Positions 15,243 to 21,823 of a DNA stretch of 64,000 nt are shown in pieces. Under the pieces are notes generated by a model, which ran no database searches, had not been told where the DNA came from, and worked only from the letters and a program-made list of their open reading frames with translations. Origin of the DNA: a virus; the IMG/VR virus record IMGVR_UViG_3300034417_000014, positions 1 through 64,000 of that record; one strand, given 5' to 3'. Within the stretch, counting starts at the first letter, position 1. Each line of letters opens with the position of its first letter. Both the position numbers and the translations under genes were made by a program.

Positions 15243-15584
15243 TTGCCAGCTAGTCAAAGGGCAGCGATTGTCAAGACACAAAAACTGAAGCATCCTATCT
15301 ACAACAAGGTGACGAAGAGGTTTCGTTGGGTAGGCGAAGGTTTGATCCCAGAGCACCTAACTATTGCCAAAGGTCAAGTGGTTAAGGTAGAAACCTTTTG
15401 GGGCGAGAGGAAGATGGCTCGCTTTAAGGAAGACTACACCACATACTACTTAGAAGGTGAATGTGAGCTGGTTGACGAGGACAAGTTTTTCATTTATAAT
15501 GGCGAACAACATTTAATGAACAAGCATGGCATTAAGCGTTTAAAAGTATACAAGCGTTGGAAACAAAAAGTTGACAACAGCTAA
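15243..15584 (+). CDS. hypothetical 113-aa protein with a non-ATG start
   Basis: The frame has no ATG downstream of the promoter until well inside. Candidate starts are TTG at 15243 (GAAG 6 nt upstream) and ATT at 15267 (AAGGG 6-7 nt upstream, the best ribosome site). Protein: basic N-terminus (KTQKLKHPIYNKVTKRFRW), a beta-rich middle, basic C-terminus (RLKVYKRWKQK). Function unknown. Confidence 0.6.
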   Translation: MPASQRAAIVKTQKLKHPIYNKVTKRFRWVGEGLIPEHLTIAKGQVVKVETFWGERKMARFKEDYTTYYLEGECELVDEDKFFIYNGEQHLMNKHGIKRLKVYKRWKQKVDNS

Positions 15585-15599
15585 CTGACGGAGGCACAA

Positions 15600-15839
15600 T
15601 TGAATACGTTGAAACAACTGCAGAATCGTTTGTTAGACTATGCAGAGTTCCATCCGGGACGTGGCATTGATGTTAAGTTAATTGAAAAAGCAGACTTGAC
15701 GGCAACACTAAAGCTGTATAGAATACACTTGCAGGACGATGCACTAACTGCGCAAGCTGAACGTGAACTGATCCGTGAAGCAAAGGAAACGTTAAAGAAA
15801 TTGCAACCAAAGAATGTCGGCGATGGTGTAGAGCATTAA
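15600..15839 (+). CDS. hypothetical 79-aa helical protein, TTG start
   Basis: GGAGG 6 nt upstream of TTG supports this start; no ATG fits. Helical and charged (LKQLQNRLLDYAEF, LTAQAERELIREAKETLKKLQ). Possibly coiled coil. Sits 15 nt after the preceding gene. Confidence 0.72.
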   Translation: MNTLKQLQNRLLDYAEFHPGRGIDVKLIEKADLTATLKLYRIHLQDDALTAQAERELIREAKETLKKLQPKNVGDGVEH

Positions 15840-15845
15840 GGTAGT

Positions 15846-15874
15846 TTGACTGGTTGACTATGGGCATGTATACG
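15846..15874 (+). promoter_or_regulatory. promoter of candidate structured RNA
   Basis: TTGACT, 17 nt, TATACG. The only promoter ahead of the coding-poor 15.88-16.19 kb stretch. Confidence 0.6.
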
Positions 15875-15875
15875 A

Positions 15876-16180
15876 TTGCGAAAGCAAATGTGCCCTCTGT
15901 CGTTGACTACCTTGCGGCATTGCTTTACACTGTGGACAAGAATGGCCGTATGCGGCTACGTGCACCAGGGCGGCAAAACGCTGGGAGAATACATGATGTA
16001 GTAGATGCACCGTCCAGGTGCCCAAAAGGGAAACCTGCGGGGACTACAGTTGACTGTATTCGAACGCAAGGGCAGGGGTGAGCGTACAAATCCCCGCACT
16101 AATTCACCGTTGCATGGAGTCTAAACGCCCCGCTGTGCAACGATCTCAAGGCACCCGCTACGCTACAGTGCCTTCCTGCT
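15876..16180 (+). ncRNA. candidate structured RNA, about 300 nt
   Basis: A stretch without a convincing gene that holds many inverted repeats: TTGC-GAAA-GCAA near its 5' end, GCACC/GGTGC (about 16007), CAGGT/ACCTG enclosing CCC-AAAA-GGG, TACAGT/ACTGTA, an 8-bp helix TGCGGGGA/TCCCCGCA spanning about 60 nt, GTTGCA/TGCAAC (about 16110-16142) and AAGGCAC/GTGCCTT (about 16148-16173). It is more GC-rich than flanking genes. A 75-codon frame (15854-16081, or from 15860) overlaps, with its start on the promoter, so coding cannot be fully excluded. Not tmRNA by its ends. Confidence 0.5.
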
Positions 16181-16198
16181 AGTAATAAAACAAAAGAG

Positions 16199-16227
16199 TT
16201 GACTTCCCACATTAGTTCCACTATACT
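16199..16227 (+). promoter_or_regulatory. class A promoter
   Basis: TTGACT, spacer TCCCACATTAGTTCCAC, TATACT; drives the 107-aa gene. Confidence 0.85.
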
Positions 16228-16258
16228 GTTTACATGTTAAACAAGTGGAGCAAAGCAA

Positions 16259-16582
16259 ATGGTACTGTTTACTGTAGCTAAAGGCACTAAGGGCATGGTC
16301 ATGCGCAAGTGTGGACTTACTATTAAGCCTTGGGTAACCAGACACGAGCTAGTGTTTGATCGTGAAGAGTTGTTACTGGATCCAGTAACCTTCCAGAACA
16401 AGAACAGTTTGTTCAATACGCAAATTGACTTGTGGCACGAAATGACTACACAGATGCGTGAAGTATCCGGCGACCAAGTTAAGACAGCAATCATATACGC
16501 CGAGAAAGGATACAGTGTGTTCATCCGCGATGGCATACTTCTCATTATACCATTTGTTAACGCACCAGTAATGGAAAGCTAA
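16259..16582 (+). CDS. hypothetical 107-aa protein
   Basis: Leader AAGTGGAGCAAAGCAAATG. Beta-rich first half with VFDREELLLDPVTFQ, then a helix NTQIDLWHEMTTQMREVSG and a final hairpin GYSVFIRDGILLIIPF. Single-gene unit. Unknown. Confidence 0.77.
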   Translation: MVLFTVAKGTKGMVMRKCGLTIKPWVTRHELVFDREELLLDPVTFQNKNSLFNTQIDLWHEMTTQMREVSGDQVKTAIIYAEKGYSVFIRDGILLIIPFVNAPVMES

Positions 16583-16609
16583 ATATATCTGTCAACCATG
16601 AAATAAGGG

Positions 16610-16638
16610 TTGACAGTTGTACAAGCAGGTGTTAAACT
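16610..16638 (+). promoter_or_regulatory. sigma70-like promoter of the outer-membrane barrel gene
   Basis: TTGACA, 17 nt, TAAACT, followed by a 60-nt leader, longer than most in the region. Confidence 0.72.
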
Positions 16639-16698
16639 GTTTAGCAACTATGTGAATCATAGGACGAACCACTTAACTTAAACTAAAGGAAATAGAAA

Positions 16699-17247
16699 AT
16701 GAAAACATTAAAGATTGTACCGGCATTGATTCTTGCAGCATTTGCATCAGTTGCCGTCGCTGAAGTTTCACCATATGAAATCACTGTTGGTGTTACTCAA
16801 TCGCGCCTCGACAGCTTCAAACTGATCGACGACGCAGATCGTTCACAAACTGGCTTTACTGTTGGTTTGTCTACTCAGCTGAGCGGAGATTTCAAAGGCC
16901 AAGTCAGCTACACCAAAGATGCAGCTGGATTTGACAGTGACTACATTGACGGTAGCGTTGACACACTCGGATTGGGTGTTCGATACACTCCTTGGAAAAA
17001 GTATTGCATTGAGCCGTTCGTTGACTTGGGCGTCAATGTCAACATCGTTGATCTGGAAATCCCTCACTCTGATTTGCATGTTTCCGGTACTAGCGCCGCT
17101 CCATATTTTGGAATCGGAGCAAGCTGGAACATTGACAAAGAAAATGCTTTGGCTTTGCAATATCATCGCAGCTGGGTCGAAGCTAACGTGATCGACAAAA
17201 ATGTCAACTACGATCAAATCGCACTTACATATAGCCGTCGATTCTAA
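16699..17247 (+). CDS. phage-encoded outer-membrane beta-barrel protein, 182 aa
   Basis: Signal peptide 1-21 (cleavage after AVA). The mature chain is a run of amphipathic strands with alternating hydrophobics (YEITVGVTQSRL, TGFTVGLSTQL, FKGQVSYTKD, LGLGVRYTPW, IEPFVDLGVNVNIV, APYFGIGASWNI, ALALQYHRSW) and ends QIALTYSRRF with the C-terminal Phe read by the BAM complex. This fits an eight-stranded barrel of the OmpA-N/Ail/Lom type. Lambda Lom is a precedent for a phage barrel; likely roles are surface change or superinfection exclusion. Confidence 0.86.
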   Translation: MKTLKIVPALILAAFASVAVAEVSPYEITVGVTQSRLDSFKLIDDADRSQTGFTVGLSTQLSGDFKGQVSYTKDAAGFDSDYIDGSVDTLGLGVRYTPWKKYCIEPFVDLGVNVNIVDLEIPHSDLHVSGTSAAPYFGIGASWNIDKENALALQYHRSWVEANVIDKNVNYDQIALTYSRRF

Positions 17248-17261
17248 TCACTCGCTAGTAA

Positions 17262-17288
17262 AATACTCCCACCTGGGAGTATTTTTTT
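17262..17288 (+). terminator. intrinsic terminator
   Basis: AATACTCCCA/TGGGAGTATT stem followed by T-run; ends the barrel gene. Confidence 0.92.
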
Positions 17289-17291
17289 GAC

Positions 17292-17320
17292 TTGACTTTC
17301 CACATTAGTTCCACTACAAT
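17292..17320 (+). promoter_or_regulatory. class A promoter
   Basis: TTGACT, spacer TTCCACATTAGTTCCAC, TACAAT; 4 nt after the terminator. Confidence 0.85.
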
Positions 17321-17351
17321 GTCTACATAGTAAACAAACGGAGCAGCAAAG

Positions 17352-17978
17352 ATGGCCGCAGTATTAAAGTTTAAAGCAATGCCAGAAGTGTTCGTAGAGC
17401 TCAATGGCAAGACAGTAGACGACATCCTGAACGGCAATAGCAAGAGTGTTGCAATTGCATTCCGCGGCATCAAGAAAGAAGTGTCAACATCAAAGAACCC
17501 AATGTGTTTTGCATTTGTTGAAGTACACATTGACGGCGTGTACGATGATGTGCTGTCAGGAGAAGTAACTGCACAACTGGAGCAACTCCTGTTCCCAGTG
17601 CCGAAACATCCGATTGACGACGTTACTTGGGCACGTGCTCAAAAGCTGATCTCGATGGATCCTGAAGAACGGAAACAAGCGCAGAAGGAAACACGCAAGG
17701 CACAACTGTTGCTCGATGCTGTCGATCCTAACGGTGTTCCTGAGACTACTAAAGTCAAGCTGCCCAAGCAGGAAAAGGCAGCTAAGGTTACTGCACCCAA
17801 GCCCCAGCGCGATGGCAAGCCAGGTCCAGGGTATGCTGAGACAGTACGTCAAATCATCCGCGACAATCCCACTGCAGGTGAAGGCGCACTGCTGGAGCTA
17901 GTTGTTATCAAGACACGTCTCCCACTAGGCAAAGCTACTGCATACGTCCGTGACAACATTCCACGTGTTCGTGGTTGA
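17352..17978 (+). CDS. hypothetical 208-aa protein with SprT-tail-like C-terminus
   Basis: Residues 1-120 form a beta-rich domain (FVELNGKTVDDIL, SVAIAFRGIKKEV, CFAFVEVHIDGVYDDVL). A helix and basic linker (EERKQAQKETRKAQ, KLPKQEKAAKV) follow. The last 45 residues, YAETVRQIIRDNPTAGEGALLEL...AYVRDNIPRVRG, parallel the tail of the SprT-like protein at 13690. That domain may be a shared targeting or DNA-binding module. Single-gene unit. Confidence 0.78.
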   Translation: MAAVLKFKAMPEVFVELNGKTVDDILNGNSKSVAIAFRGIKKEVSTSKNPMCFAFVEVHIDGVYDDVLSGEVTAQLEQLLFPVPKHPIDDVTWARAQKLISMDPEERKQAQKETRKAQLLLDAVDPNGVPETTKVKLPKQEKAAKVTAPKPQRDGKPGPGYAETVRQIIRDNPTAGEGALLELVVIKTRLPLGKATAYVRDNIPRVRG

Positions 17979-18003
17979 CTTTCACTTCCAATCCACTTAT
18001 AAT
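17975..18003 (+). promoter_or_regulatory. class A promoter
   Basis: TTGACT, 17 nt, TATAAT; the -35 begins in the stop region of the preceding gene. Confidence 0.85.
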
Positions 18004-18034
18004 GTTTACACACTAAAGCAAACGAGTAAACGAA

Positions 18035-18412
18035 ATGGATACGCAAGCAGACAACGATTACTGGAACTTTGCGGAAGGCCACAAAGACATCTTCCGCTTT
18101 TATCCAGGGCGTGATTGGTGGGACGCATTATCCCAGCAAGAGAAGGATGCAGAGTGGTCGAAGCTTTGCAAGGAGTCTGAGCGCCAGAACGAAGAGTATG
18201 TGGCTGAGGAGAAACGCTGCATCGAGGTATTCGAGAAGGCAGTAGCTGAAGCTATTTGCTCAGGTGCGCGTGATCGTGTTACTGCAATCCGCTGGCTGCT
18301 TGATGCGCAGAACGCCCTCAACGAAACCACAGGGTACGCATGCCACGTGTTGGGTTTGCCCTTCAGCTACAATGAAGAAATAAAGGCAGTATTGATGGCG
18401 GATGCCGGTTGA
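18035..18412 (+). CDS. hypothetical acidic 125-aa protein
   Basis: Highly charged and helical: WSKLCKESERQNEEYVAEEKRCIEVFEKAVAEAI, then DRVTAIRWLLDAQNAL. N-terminus rich in W, F and D. Leader AACGAGTAAACGAAATG. No family recognised. Confidence 0.77.
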   Translation: MDTQADNDYWNFAEGHKDIFRFYPGRDWWDALSQQEKDAEWSKLCKESERQNEEYVAEEKRCIEVFEKAVAEAICSGARDRVTAIRWLLDAQNALNETTGYACHVLGLPFSYNEEIKAVLMADAG

Positions 18413-18437
18413 CTTTCACTTCCTAACCACATATAAT
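18409..18437 (+). promoter_or_regulatory. class A promoter
   Basis: TTGACT, spacer TTCACTTCCTAACCACA, TATAAT. Confidence 0.85.
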
Positions 18438-18469
18438 GTTTACATACTAAACAAGTGGAGCAAAAACAA

Positions 18470-18811
18470 ATGTACTACATCATGAATGCAAAGGCACTGT
18501 TCGGCGGCAAAGTAACGCTAGAGCGTGTAATGATGGAGATGGGCGATTCCGAATCGATCAACACCATCCTTGTTTGTCGTCGTGAGAAAGGCATTGGCGA
18601 ATGGAAACCAATTTTTGTTTCCGGTGCAGGCAAAGGCTACGCTACGGAACAAAGTGCTGCAAGCTACACTGAAGACACTGGTATGGGTCACCGGAACAAA
18701 GGTAAAGACTTACAGATTGACAATGTGATAACGTACATGAACGGCCACATTGTTAGCAAGCTAAACGATATTGGTGTTGACGAGAAGCGTAGCTGCTGGG
18801 TGATGAAGTAG
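18470..18811 (+). CDS. hypothetical 113-aa protein
   Basis: Start at 18470 (MYYIMNAKAL) with GTGGAGC at the usual distance; the frame extends upstream without a better start. Contains INTILVCRREKGIGEWKPIFVSGAGKGY and a Gly/Asp-rich centre. Unknown. Confidence 0.76.
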   Translation: MYYIMNAKALFGGKVTLERVMMEMGDSESINTILVCRREKGIGEWKPIFVSGAGKGYATEQSAASYTEDTGMGHRNKGKDLQIDNVITYMNGHIVSKLNDIGVDEKRSCWVMK

Positions 18812-18840
18812 TTGACATGCTAATAGCTTTACGTTATAAT
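18812..18840 (+). promoter_or_regulatory. promoter of candidate small RNA
   Basis: TTGACA, 17 nt, TATAAT, near-consensus; no open frame follows before a terminator. Confidence 0.8.
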
Positions 18841-18846
18841 ATTAAC

Positions 18847-18926
18847 ATATTGTAACGTAAGGCAAGAAAAACCCGTAGTAGCTCGCCCCGTCAACCAACT
18901 GAGCCCGCGCAATGCGGGCTTTCATC
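18847..18926 (+). ncRNA. candidate small RNA, about 80 nt
   Basis: Bounded by a near-consensus promoter and the terminator AGCCCGC-gcaat-GCGGGCT. The transcript has no start codon with a usable frame. Contains the internal repeat GTAACGTAAGG and a pyrimidine-rich CTCGCCCCGTCAACC stretch. Could be a trans-acting sRNA or a decoy; alternatively a unit whose gene was deleted. Confidence 0.6.
18902..18926 (+). terminator. intrinsic terminator of the small RNA
   Basis: AGCCCGC-gcaat-GCGGGCT followed by TTCATCTATTT, a weak T tract. Confidence 0.75.
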
Positions 18927-18936
18927 TATTTAAATG

Positions 18937-18965
18937 TTGACATTCCACTTTCAGTCCACTATAAT
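18937..18965 (+). promoter_or_regulatory. class A promoter
   Basis: TTGACA, spacer TTCCACTTTCAGTCCAC, TATAAT. Confidence 0.87.
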
Positions 18966-18996
18966 GTTTACACACTAAACAACTAGGTACAAGCAA

Positions 18997-19191
18997 ATGG
19001 CAGACAAAACAGTAAGCGAAATGATTGCAGAACTTGACGCAATGATTGAAGAGCAAAGCGGCGTCAATCCTGATGGGGCCGTTTGCTATGCTTATAAAGC
19101 AGGTTGGCTGATTTCGTTTGTTGCAGGCATGGCAAATGCGTGTCCTGATGCAAAACAATATTTGCAGGACCGGCTTGCAAAACTAAACTAA
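18997..19191 (+). CDS. hypothetical 64-aa protein
   Basis: Acidic helical N-terminus (TVSEMIAELDAMIEEQ), then CYAYKAGWLISFVAGMANACP, moderately hydrophobic but probably a buried helix rather than a membrane span, and a final helix AKQYLQDRLAKLN. Unknown. Confidence 0.76.
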   Translation: MADKTVSEMIAELDAMIEEQSGVNPDGAVCYAYKAGWLISFVAGMANACPDAKQYLQDRLAKLN

Positions 19192-19217
19192 ATACTAAAG
19201 CAGGCGGAAGGATCCGC

Positions 19218-19246
19218 TTGACTTGTAAACAATTGTGTGCTAATGT
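19218..19246 (+). promoter_or_regulatory. sigma70-like promoter
   Basis: TTGACT, 17 nt, TAATGT; drives 19276, 19512 and 19676. Confidence 0.68.
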
Positions 19247-19275
19247 AAACACACAAAATACTTAATGGAAGAGTT

Positions 19276-19500
19276 ATGTTTAACCCTGGCGAGAAGGTAC
19301 GTGTATACGACAATGGATGTTCGTTTACTGCTACCGTACTGTATGAAGACGATGACCGAATGGGCAATACTTGGGTCTACTTACATCCTGATGTAACTAA
19401 CATCACACACAATCCTAAATTTATCATCGAGGACTACTCACCAGATGGTGACGGGTTCATTTCGGTTATGAAGAAGCTGGTAACTATAACACCACTATAA
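19276..19500 (+). CDS. hypothetical SH3-like 74-aa protein
   Basis: FNPGEKVRVYDNGCSFTATVLYEDD is the opening of a small beta-barrel (SH3/KOW-like), with WVYLHP and KFIIEDYSPDGDGFISV as later strands. GGAAGAGTT precedes the ATG. Ligand unknown. Confidence 0.74.
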   Translation: MFNPGEKVRVYDNGCSFTATVLYEDDDRMGNTWVYLHPDVTNITHNPKFIIEDYSPDGDGFISVMKKLVTITPL

Positions 19501-19511
19501 CTGGTTGTAAA

Positions 19512-19673
19512 ATGAAATCCACATCAAGTCAATTGCAGAAGCTCTTGGCGCAACGGGATAAAGTCAACGTTATGATTGACAATCTTCTTGCGGCTGGAGT
19601 TATAATGTACGACAACGATCCGCTTGTTGTCAAATCCCACACACTCACTCAACAGATTAAGAAGCTGAGGTAG
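19512..19673 (+). CDS. hypothetical 53-aa micro-protein
   Basis: Intact frame 11 nt after the preceding stop: helical (SSQLQKLLAQRDKVNVMIDNLLAAGV), then a short strand and a closing helix (LTQQIKKLR). Its start lacks a strong ribosome site, so it probably relies on coupling. Confidence 0.6.
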   Translation: MKSTSSQLQKLLAQRDKVNVMIDNLLAAGVIMYDNDPLVVKSHTLTQQIKKLR

Positions 19674-19675
19674 AT

Positions 19676-19765
19676 ATGCTGCACATCAAAATCGTACTGG
19701 GTACCTTCATTGTTACTGGGCTTGCTATCCTAGCAGGAGCTGCATCAATGGGATACATAGGTTAA
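19676..19765 (+). CDS. single-span membrane micro-peptide, 29 aa
   Basis: HIKIVLGTFIVTGLAILAGAA forms one membrane helix. Starts 2 nt after the previous stop. Similar in size and type to the 29-aa peptide at 20773. Confidence 0.5.
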   Translation: MLHIKIVLGTFIVTGLAILAGAASMGYIG

Positions 19766-19768
19766 TGC

Positions 19769-19797
19769 TTGACTAGTGGTAACAATGTCGCTATAAT
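19769..19797 (+). promoter_or_regulatory. sigma70-like promoter
   Basis: TTGACT, 17 nt, TATAAT. Spacer AGTGG...CGCT is a degenerate class B inverted repeat. Confidence 0.82.
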
Positions 19798-19826
19798 GTT
19801 TACATACTGAAACGTTGGAGATAGAC

Positions 19827-20180
19827 ATGTACGAAGCAAGCGCGAAGGCAAACAACGCTTCCAAAGCAAACGAGTATCCGAGCAAGCCGAACAAGCCTAG
19901 ACTACAAGATACACACACAGTTGAAGAAGTCCTGGCGTATGTTGATAACCTCCGGCTTTACGAGCAGGCGATGGAAGTGTGGACTGTTGCACGTGATGCA
20001 TACTATGCTAGAAGCCACGAGATTGCTGAGCAATTCCGGAAAGACTTGGAAGAAGAACATAGTATGACAGGCCACCCTAAGGCAGACAAGCTGTACGCTA
20101 AGGCATGGGAAGATGGTCACTCTGCAGGCTTTGCTGAAGTTGAAAACGTATACAGTGACTTGATAGAACTTGTCAAATAA
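19827..20180 (+). CDS. hypothetical 117-aa helical protein
   Basis: Start at 19827 with TTGGAGA upstream. Ala/Asn/Lys-rich N-terminus (KANNASKANEYPSKPNKPRLQD), then a long charged helical segment (EEVLAYVDNLRLYEQAMEVW, HEIAEQFRKDLEEEH). Not recognised; coiled-coil interaction protein possible. Confidence 0.77.
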   Translation: MYEASAKANNASKANEYPSKPNKPRLQDTHTVEEVLAYVDNLRLYEQAMEVWTVARDAYYARSHEIAEQFRKDLEEEHSMTGHPKADKLYAKAWEDGHSAGFAEVENVYSDLIELVK

Positions 20181-20183
20181 TTG

Positions 20184-20212
20184 TTGACAATGTACTGAAC
20201 AGATAGTATAGT
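20184..20212 (+). promoter_or_regulatory. sigma70-like promoter
   Basis: TTGACA, 17 nt, TATAGT; a 62-nt leader containing a CTTAACATTAACCTTAACCTT repeat precedes the gene. Confidence 0.78.
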
Positions 20213-20274
20213 TACATTGTGGTCCAAATGTGGACAAAACTTAACATTAACCTTAACCTTAGAGAGTAAACATC

Positions 20275-20565
20275 ATGAACTACCAGAAAGTGAAACTGAA
20301 TAAAGGATTGCACAACGTAGTTGACAAGGCCACTGGCTTTGTTGTAGGCCAAGTCAAAGTCGTACAGAAGACTCCGACACAAGGCATTTGGAGCGGCGAG
20401 TTCAAAGTTCCATTGGCTGATGGCACCGTGGAGAATATCGTCGTACAAGGTGAACTTGGCAACACTGCTGCAAGCGTTATTCGCGCGTTTGCTGCATCCG
20501 TAGCTGACAAGGCTGTTGCACTGCCCCAACGTGTTACTTCGACGAATGTTGCCGTAGAAGCGTAA
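20275..20565 (+). CDS. hypothetical 96-aa protein
   Basis: Beta-rich: VKLNKGLHNVVDKATGFVVGQVKVVQK, GIWSGEFKVPLADGTVENIVVQGELG, then an Ala-rich helix ASVIRAFAASVADKAVAL. Low in cysteine and soluble. Well terminated, single-gene unit; perhaps strongly expressed. Confidence 0.78.
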   Translation: MNYQKVKLNKGLHNVVDKATGFVVGQVKVVQKTPTQGIWSGEFKVPLADGTVENIVVQGELGNTAASVIRAFAASVADKAVALPQRVTSTNVAVEA

Positions 20566-20578
20566 CACTTAGCAAGTT

Positions 20579-20608
20579 AAAAAGCCCGCCCTGATGCGGG
20601 CTTTTTAT
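20579..20608 (+). terminator. intrinsic terminator
   Basis: AAAAGCCCGC-cctgat-GCGGGCTTTT, then T-run. Confidence 0.92.
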
Positions 20609-20665
20609 TGACTGCAATTCCAGAACTCTATTACTATTTGCTATATGCTTGTTACAAAACGTTAC

Positions 20666-20694
20666 TTGACAAAGTAACAAATGTGTTACATAAT
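20666..20694 (+). promoter_or_regulatory. sigma70-like promoter
   Basis: TTGACA, 17 nt, CATAAT. Lies among three GTTAC/GTAAC repeats that could be an operator. Confidence 0.7.
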
Positions 20695-20772
20695 TGCACA
20701 CAGTTAGATAAATAACTATACGCCACAAGCGTAAACAAACGTAACATTAAACTTCAAAAGAGGGAACAAAAA

Positions 20773-20862
20773 ATGAATTGCACAATCTGCAGAGTACTTT
20801 GGGCAGCAGTAATCACCGGTGTAGCTATAACAATGGGCACAGGTATTTGCGGCATGCTTTAA
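20773..20862 (+). CDS. membrane micro-peptide, 29 aa, Cys-rich
   Basis: AGAGGGAAC upstream of the ATG gives a good ribosome site. MNCTICRVLWAAVITGVAIT with three cysteines forms one hydrophobic helix. Own promoter, so expression is plausible despite size. Confidence 0.6.
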   Translation: MNCTICRVLWAAVITGVAITMGTGICGML

Positions 20863-20890
20863 AGCCTAGCTAGTGCTTGCACTAGACAGG

Positions 20891-20919
20891 TTGACTTATT
20901 TAGTATCCGGAGTTATACT
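20891..20919 (+). promoter_or_regulatory. sigma70-like promoter of the TraR/DksA-like gene
   Basis: TTGACT, 17 nt, TATACT; very short leader (7 nt) to the ATG at 20926, so near-leaderless. Confidence 0.78.
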
Positions 20920-20925
20920 AGCACC

Positions 20926-21156
20926 ATGAAAATAGATGACTACGAATACAACAACGAAGATGAAAGCGATATGGGTCAACTCCACGCTATTCATCTGTCT
21001 ATGAACGCCGTTGCTTTGCATCTGGCAAGCCTCCCTAAAGGCCCAAGTCTTACGCATTGCGAAGATTGCGGCGAGGAAATTCCTGAACAGAGGCGCTTGC
21101 TAGTCCAAGCATGTCGGCTTTGCGTTTACTGCAAGGAACTTGCAGAGCGACGATAA
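20926..21156 (+). CDS. TraR/DksA-family zinc-finger protein, 76 aa
   Basis: C4 zinc finger with Cys45, Cys48, Cys66 and Cys69 (CEDCGEEIPEQRR...CVYCKELAERR), the TraR/DksA pattern CxxC-x17-CxxC. The N-terminal acidic helix (DESDMGQLHAIHLSMNA) would enter the RNA polymerase secondary channel. Length matches plasmid TraR (about 73 aa). TraR-type proteins reprogramme host transcription without ppGpp; here it may repress host rRNA promoters or aid phage promoters. Confidence 0.87.
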   Translation: MKIDDYEYNNEDESDMGQLHAIHLSMNAVALHLASLPKGPSLTHCEDCGEEIPEQRRLLVQACRLCVYCKELAERR

Positions 21157-21164
21157 ATAGCTGT

Positions 21165-21464
21165 ATGGAAACAATCGGCGCACACAAGAACATCAAGTTA
21201 TGTCTTGACCTCATAGACTTCAACGGAGCATCCCCAGTTTTAAATTGGCGAGGTGCTCTGTGGTACATACACACTCACGAACGGCATCTTGGTAACTTAC
21301 TAGCTACCAAGTTCGCAGACAAAGACACCCCGCTATACTCCCTACGAACCCCGTTCTCGCTTGGAGTAGTCTTAGGGCAGGCATTACTATCAGCTGACAA
21401 CTTGCGCCAACACGAAGCTCATATGATAGACACCATACCTGAAGAACTAATTCCTTTGACATAA
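21165..21464 (+). CDS. hypothetical 99-aa protein
   Basis: Start at 21165 (METIGAHKNIKLCL), 8 nt after the TraR-like stop; ribosome site is poor, so coupling is likely. Contains WRGALWYIHTHERHLGNLLATKFAD and a helix LGVVLGQALLSADNLRQHEAHMID. Not recognised. Confidence 0.7.
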   Translation: METIGAHKNIKLCLDLIDFNGASPVLNWRGALWYIHTHERHLGNLLATKFADKDTPLYSLRTPFSLGVVLGQALLSADNLRQHEAHMIDTIPEELIPLT

Positions 21465-21484
21465 CTGTTCAGGACTGTTATACT
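21456..21484 (+). promoter_or_regulatory. sigma70-like promoter
   Basis: TTGACA, 17 nt, TATACT, with the -35 inside the end of the 99-aa gene. Confidence 0.78.
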
Positions 21485-21511
21485 AACTGCATTAAACAAC
21501 TAGGTGCAACC

Positions 21512-21766
21512 ATGCAAAACGTACAGGAAGTAATCGTATACCGTAGCCCAGCAGAAGCGGAGATGTGGGAATACTTCCAGAACACTGGCGCAGGCACTTA
21601 CTTATTCATCTTCATCCTCTCAGCACTTGTTGGCGGCATCGTAGCTGCTGGCATTGAACAATTGTTCGGTTCGCATTTACGTTGGCAATGGCAGCGTTAC
21701 GGCAAGGTATGCACTATTGTTGTCGTTGGGTTTATTGTTGCAACGGTAATGTTCGCAAAGCTGTAA
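21512..21766 (+). CDS. membrane protein, 84 aa
   Basis: Spans at about 29-50 and 66-82; N-terminal 25 residues are soluble and acidic. Single-gene unit. No family recognised. Confidence 0.76.
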   Translation: MQNVQEVIVYRSPAEAEMWEYFQNTGAGTYLFIFILSALVGGIVAAGIEQLFGSHLRWQWQRYGKVCTIVVVGFIVATVMFAKL

Positions 21767-21769
21767 CAG

Positions 21770-21798
21770 TTGACTTAGTCCTGGAACAGTGTTAAACT
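21770..21798 (+). promoter_or_regulatory. sigma70-like promoter of the HD-hydrolase gene
   Basis: TTGACT, 17 nt, TAAACT. Confidence 0.72.
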
Positions 21799-21823
21799 TA
21801 CTACATTGAAACAGGAACACATT

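Noticed and set aside
15876-16180. tmRNA or group I intron
   Set aside because: No tRNA-like ends or tag frame, no recognisable intron core or interrupted gene.
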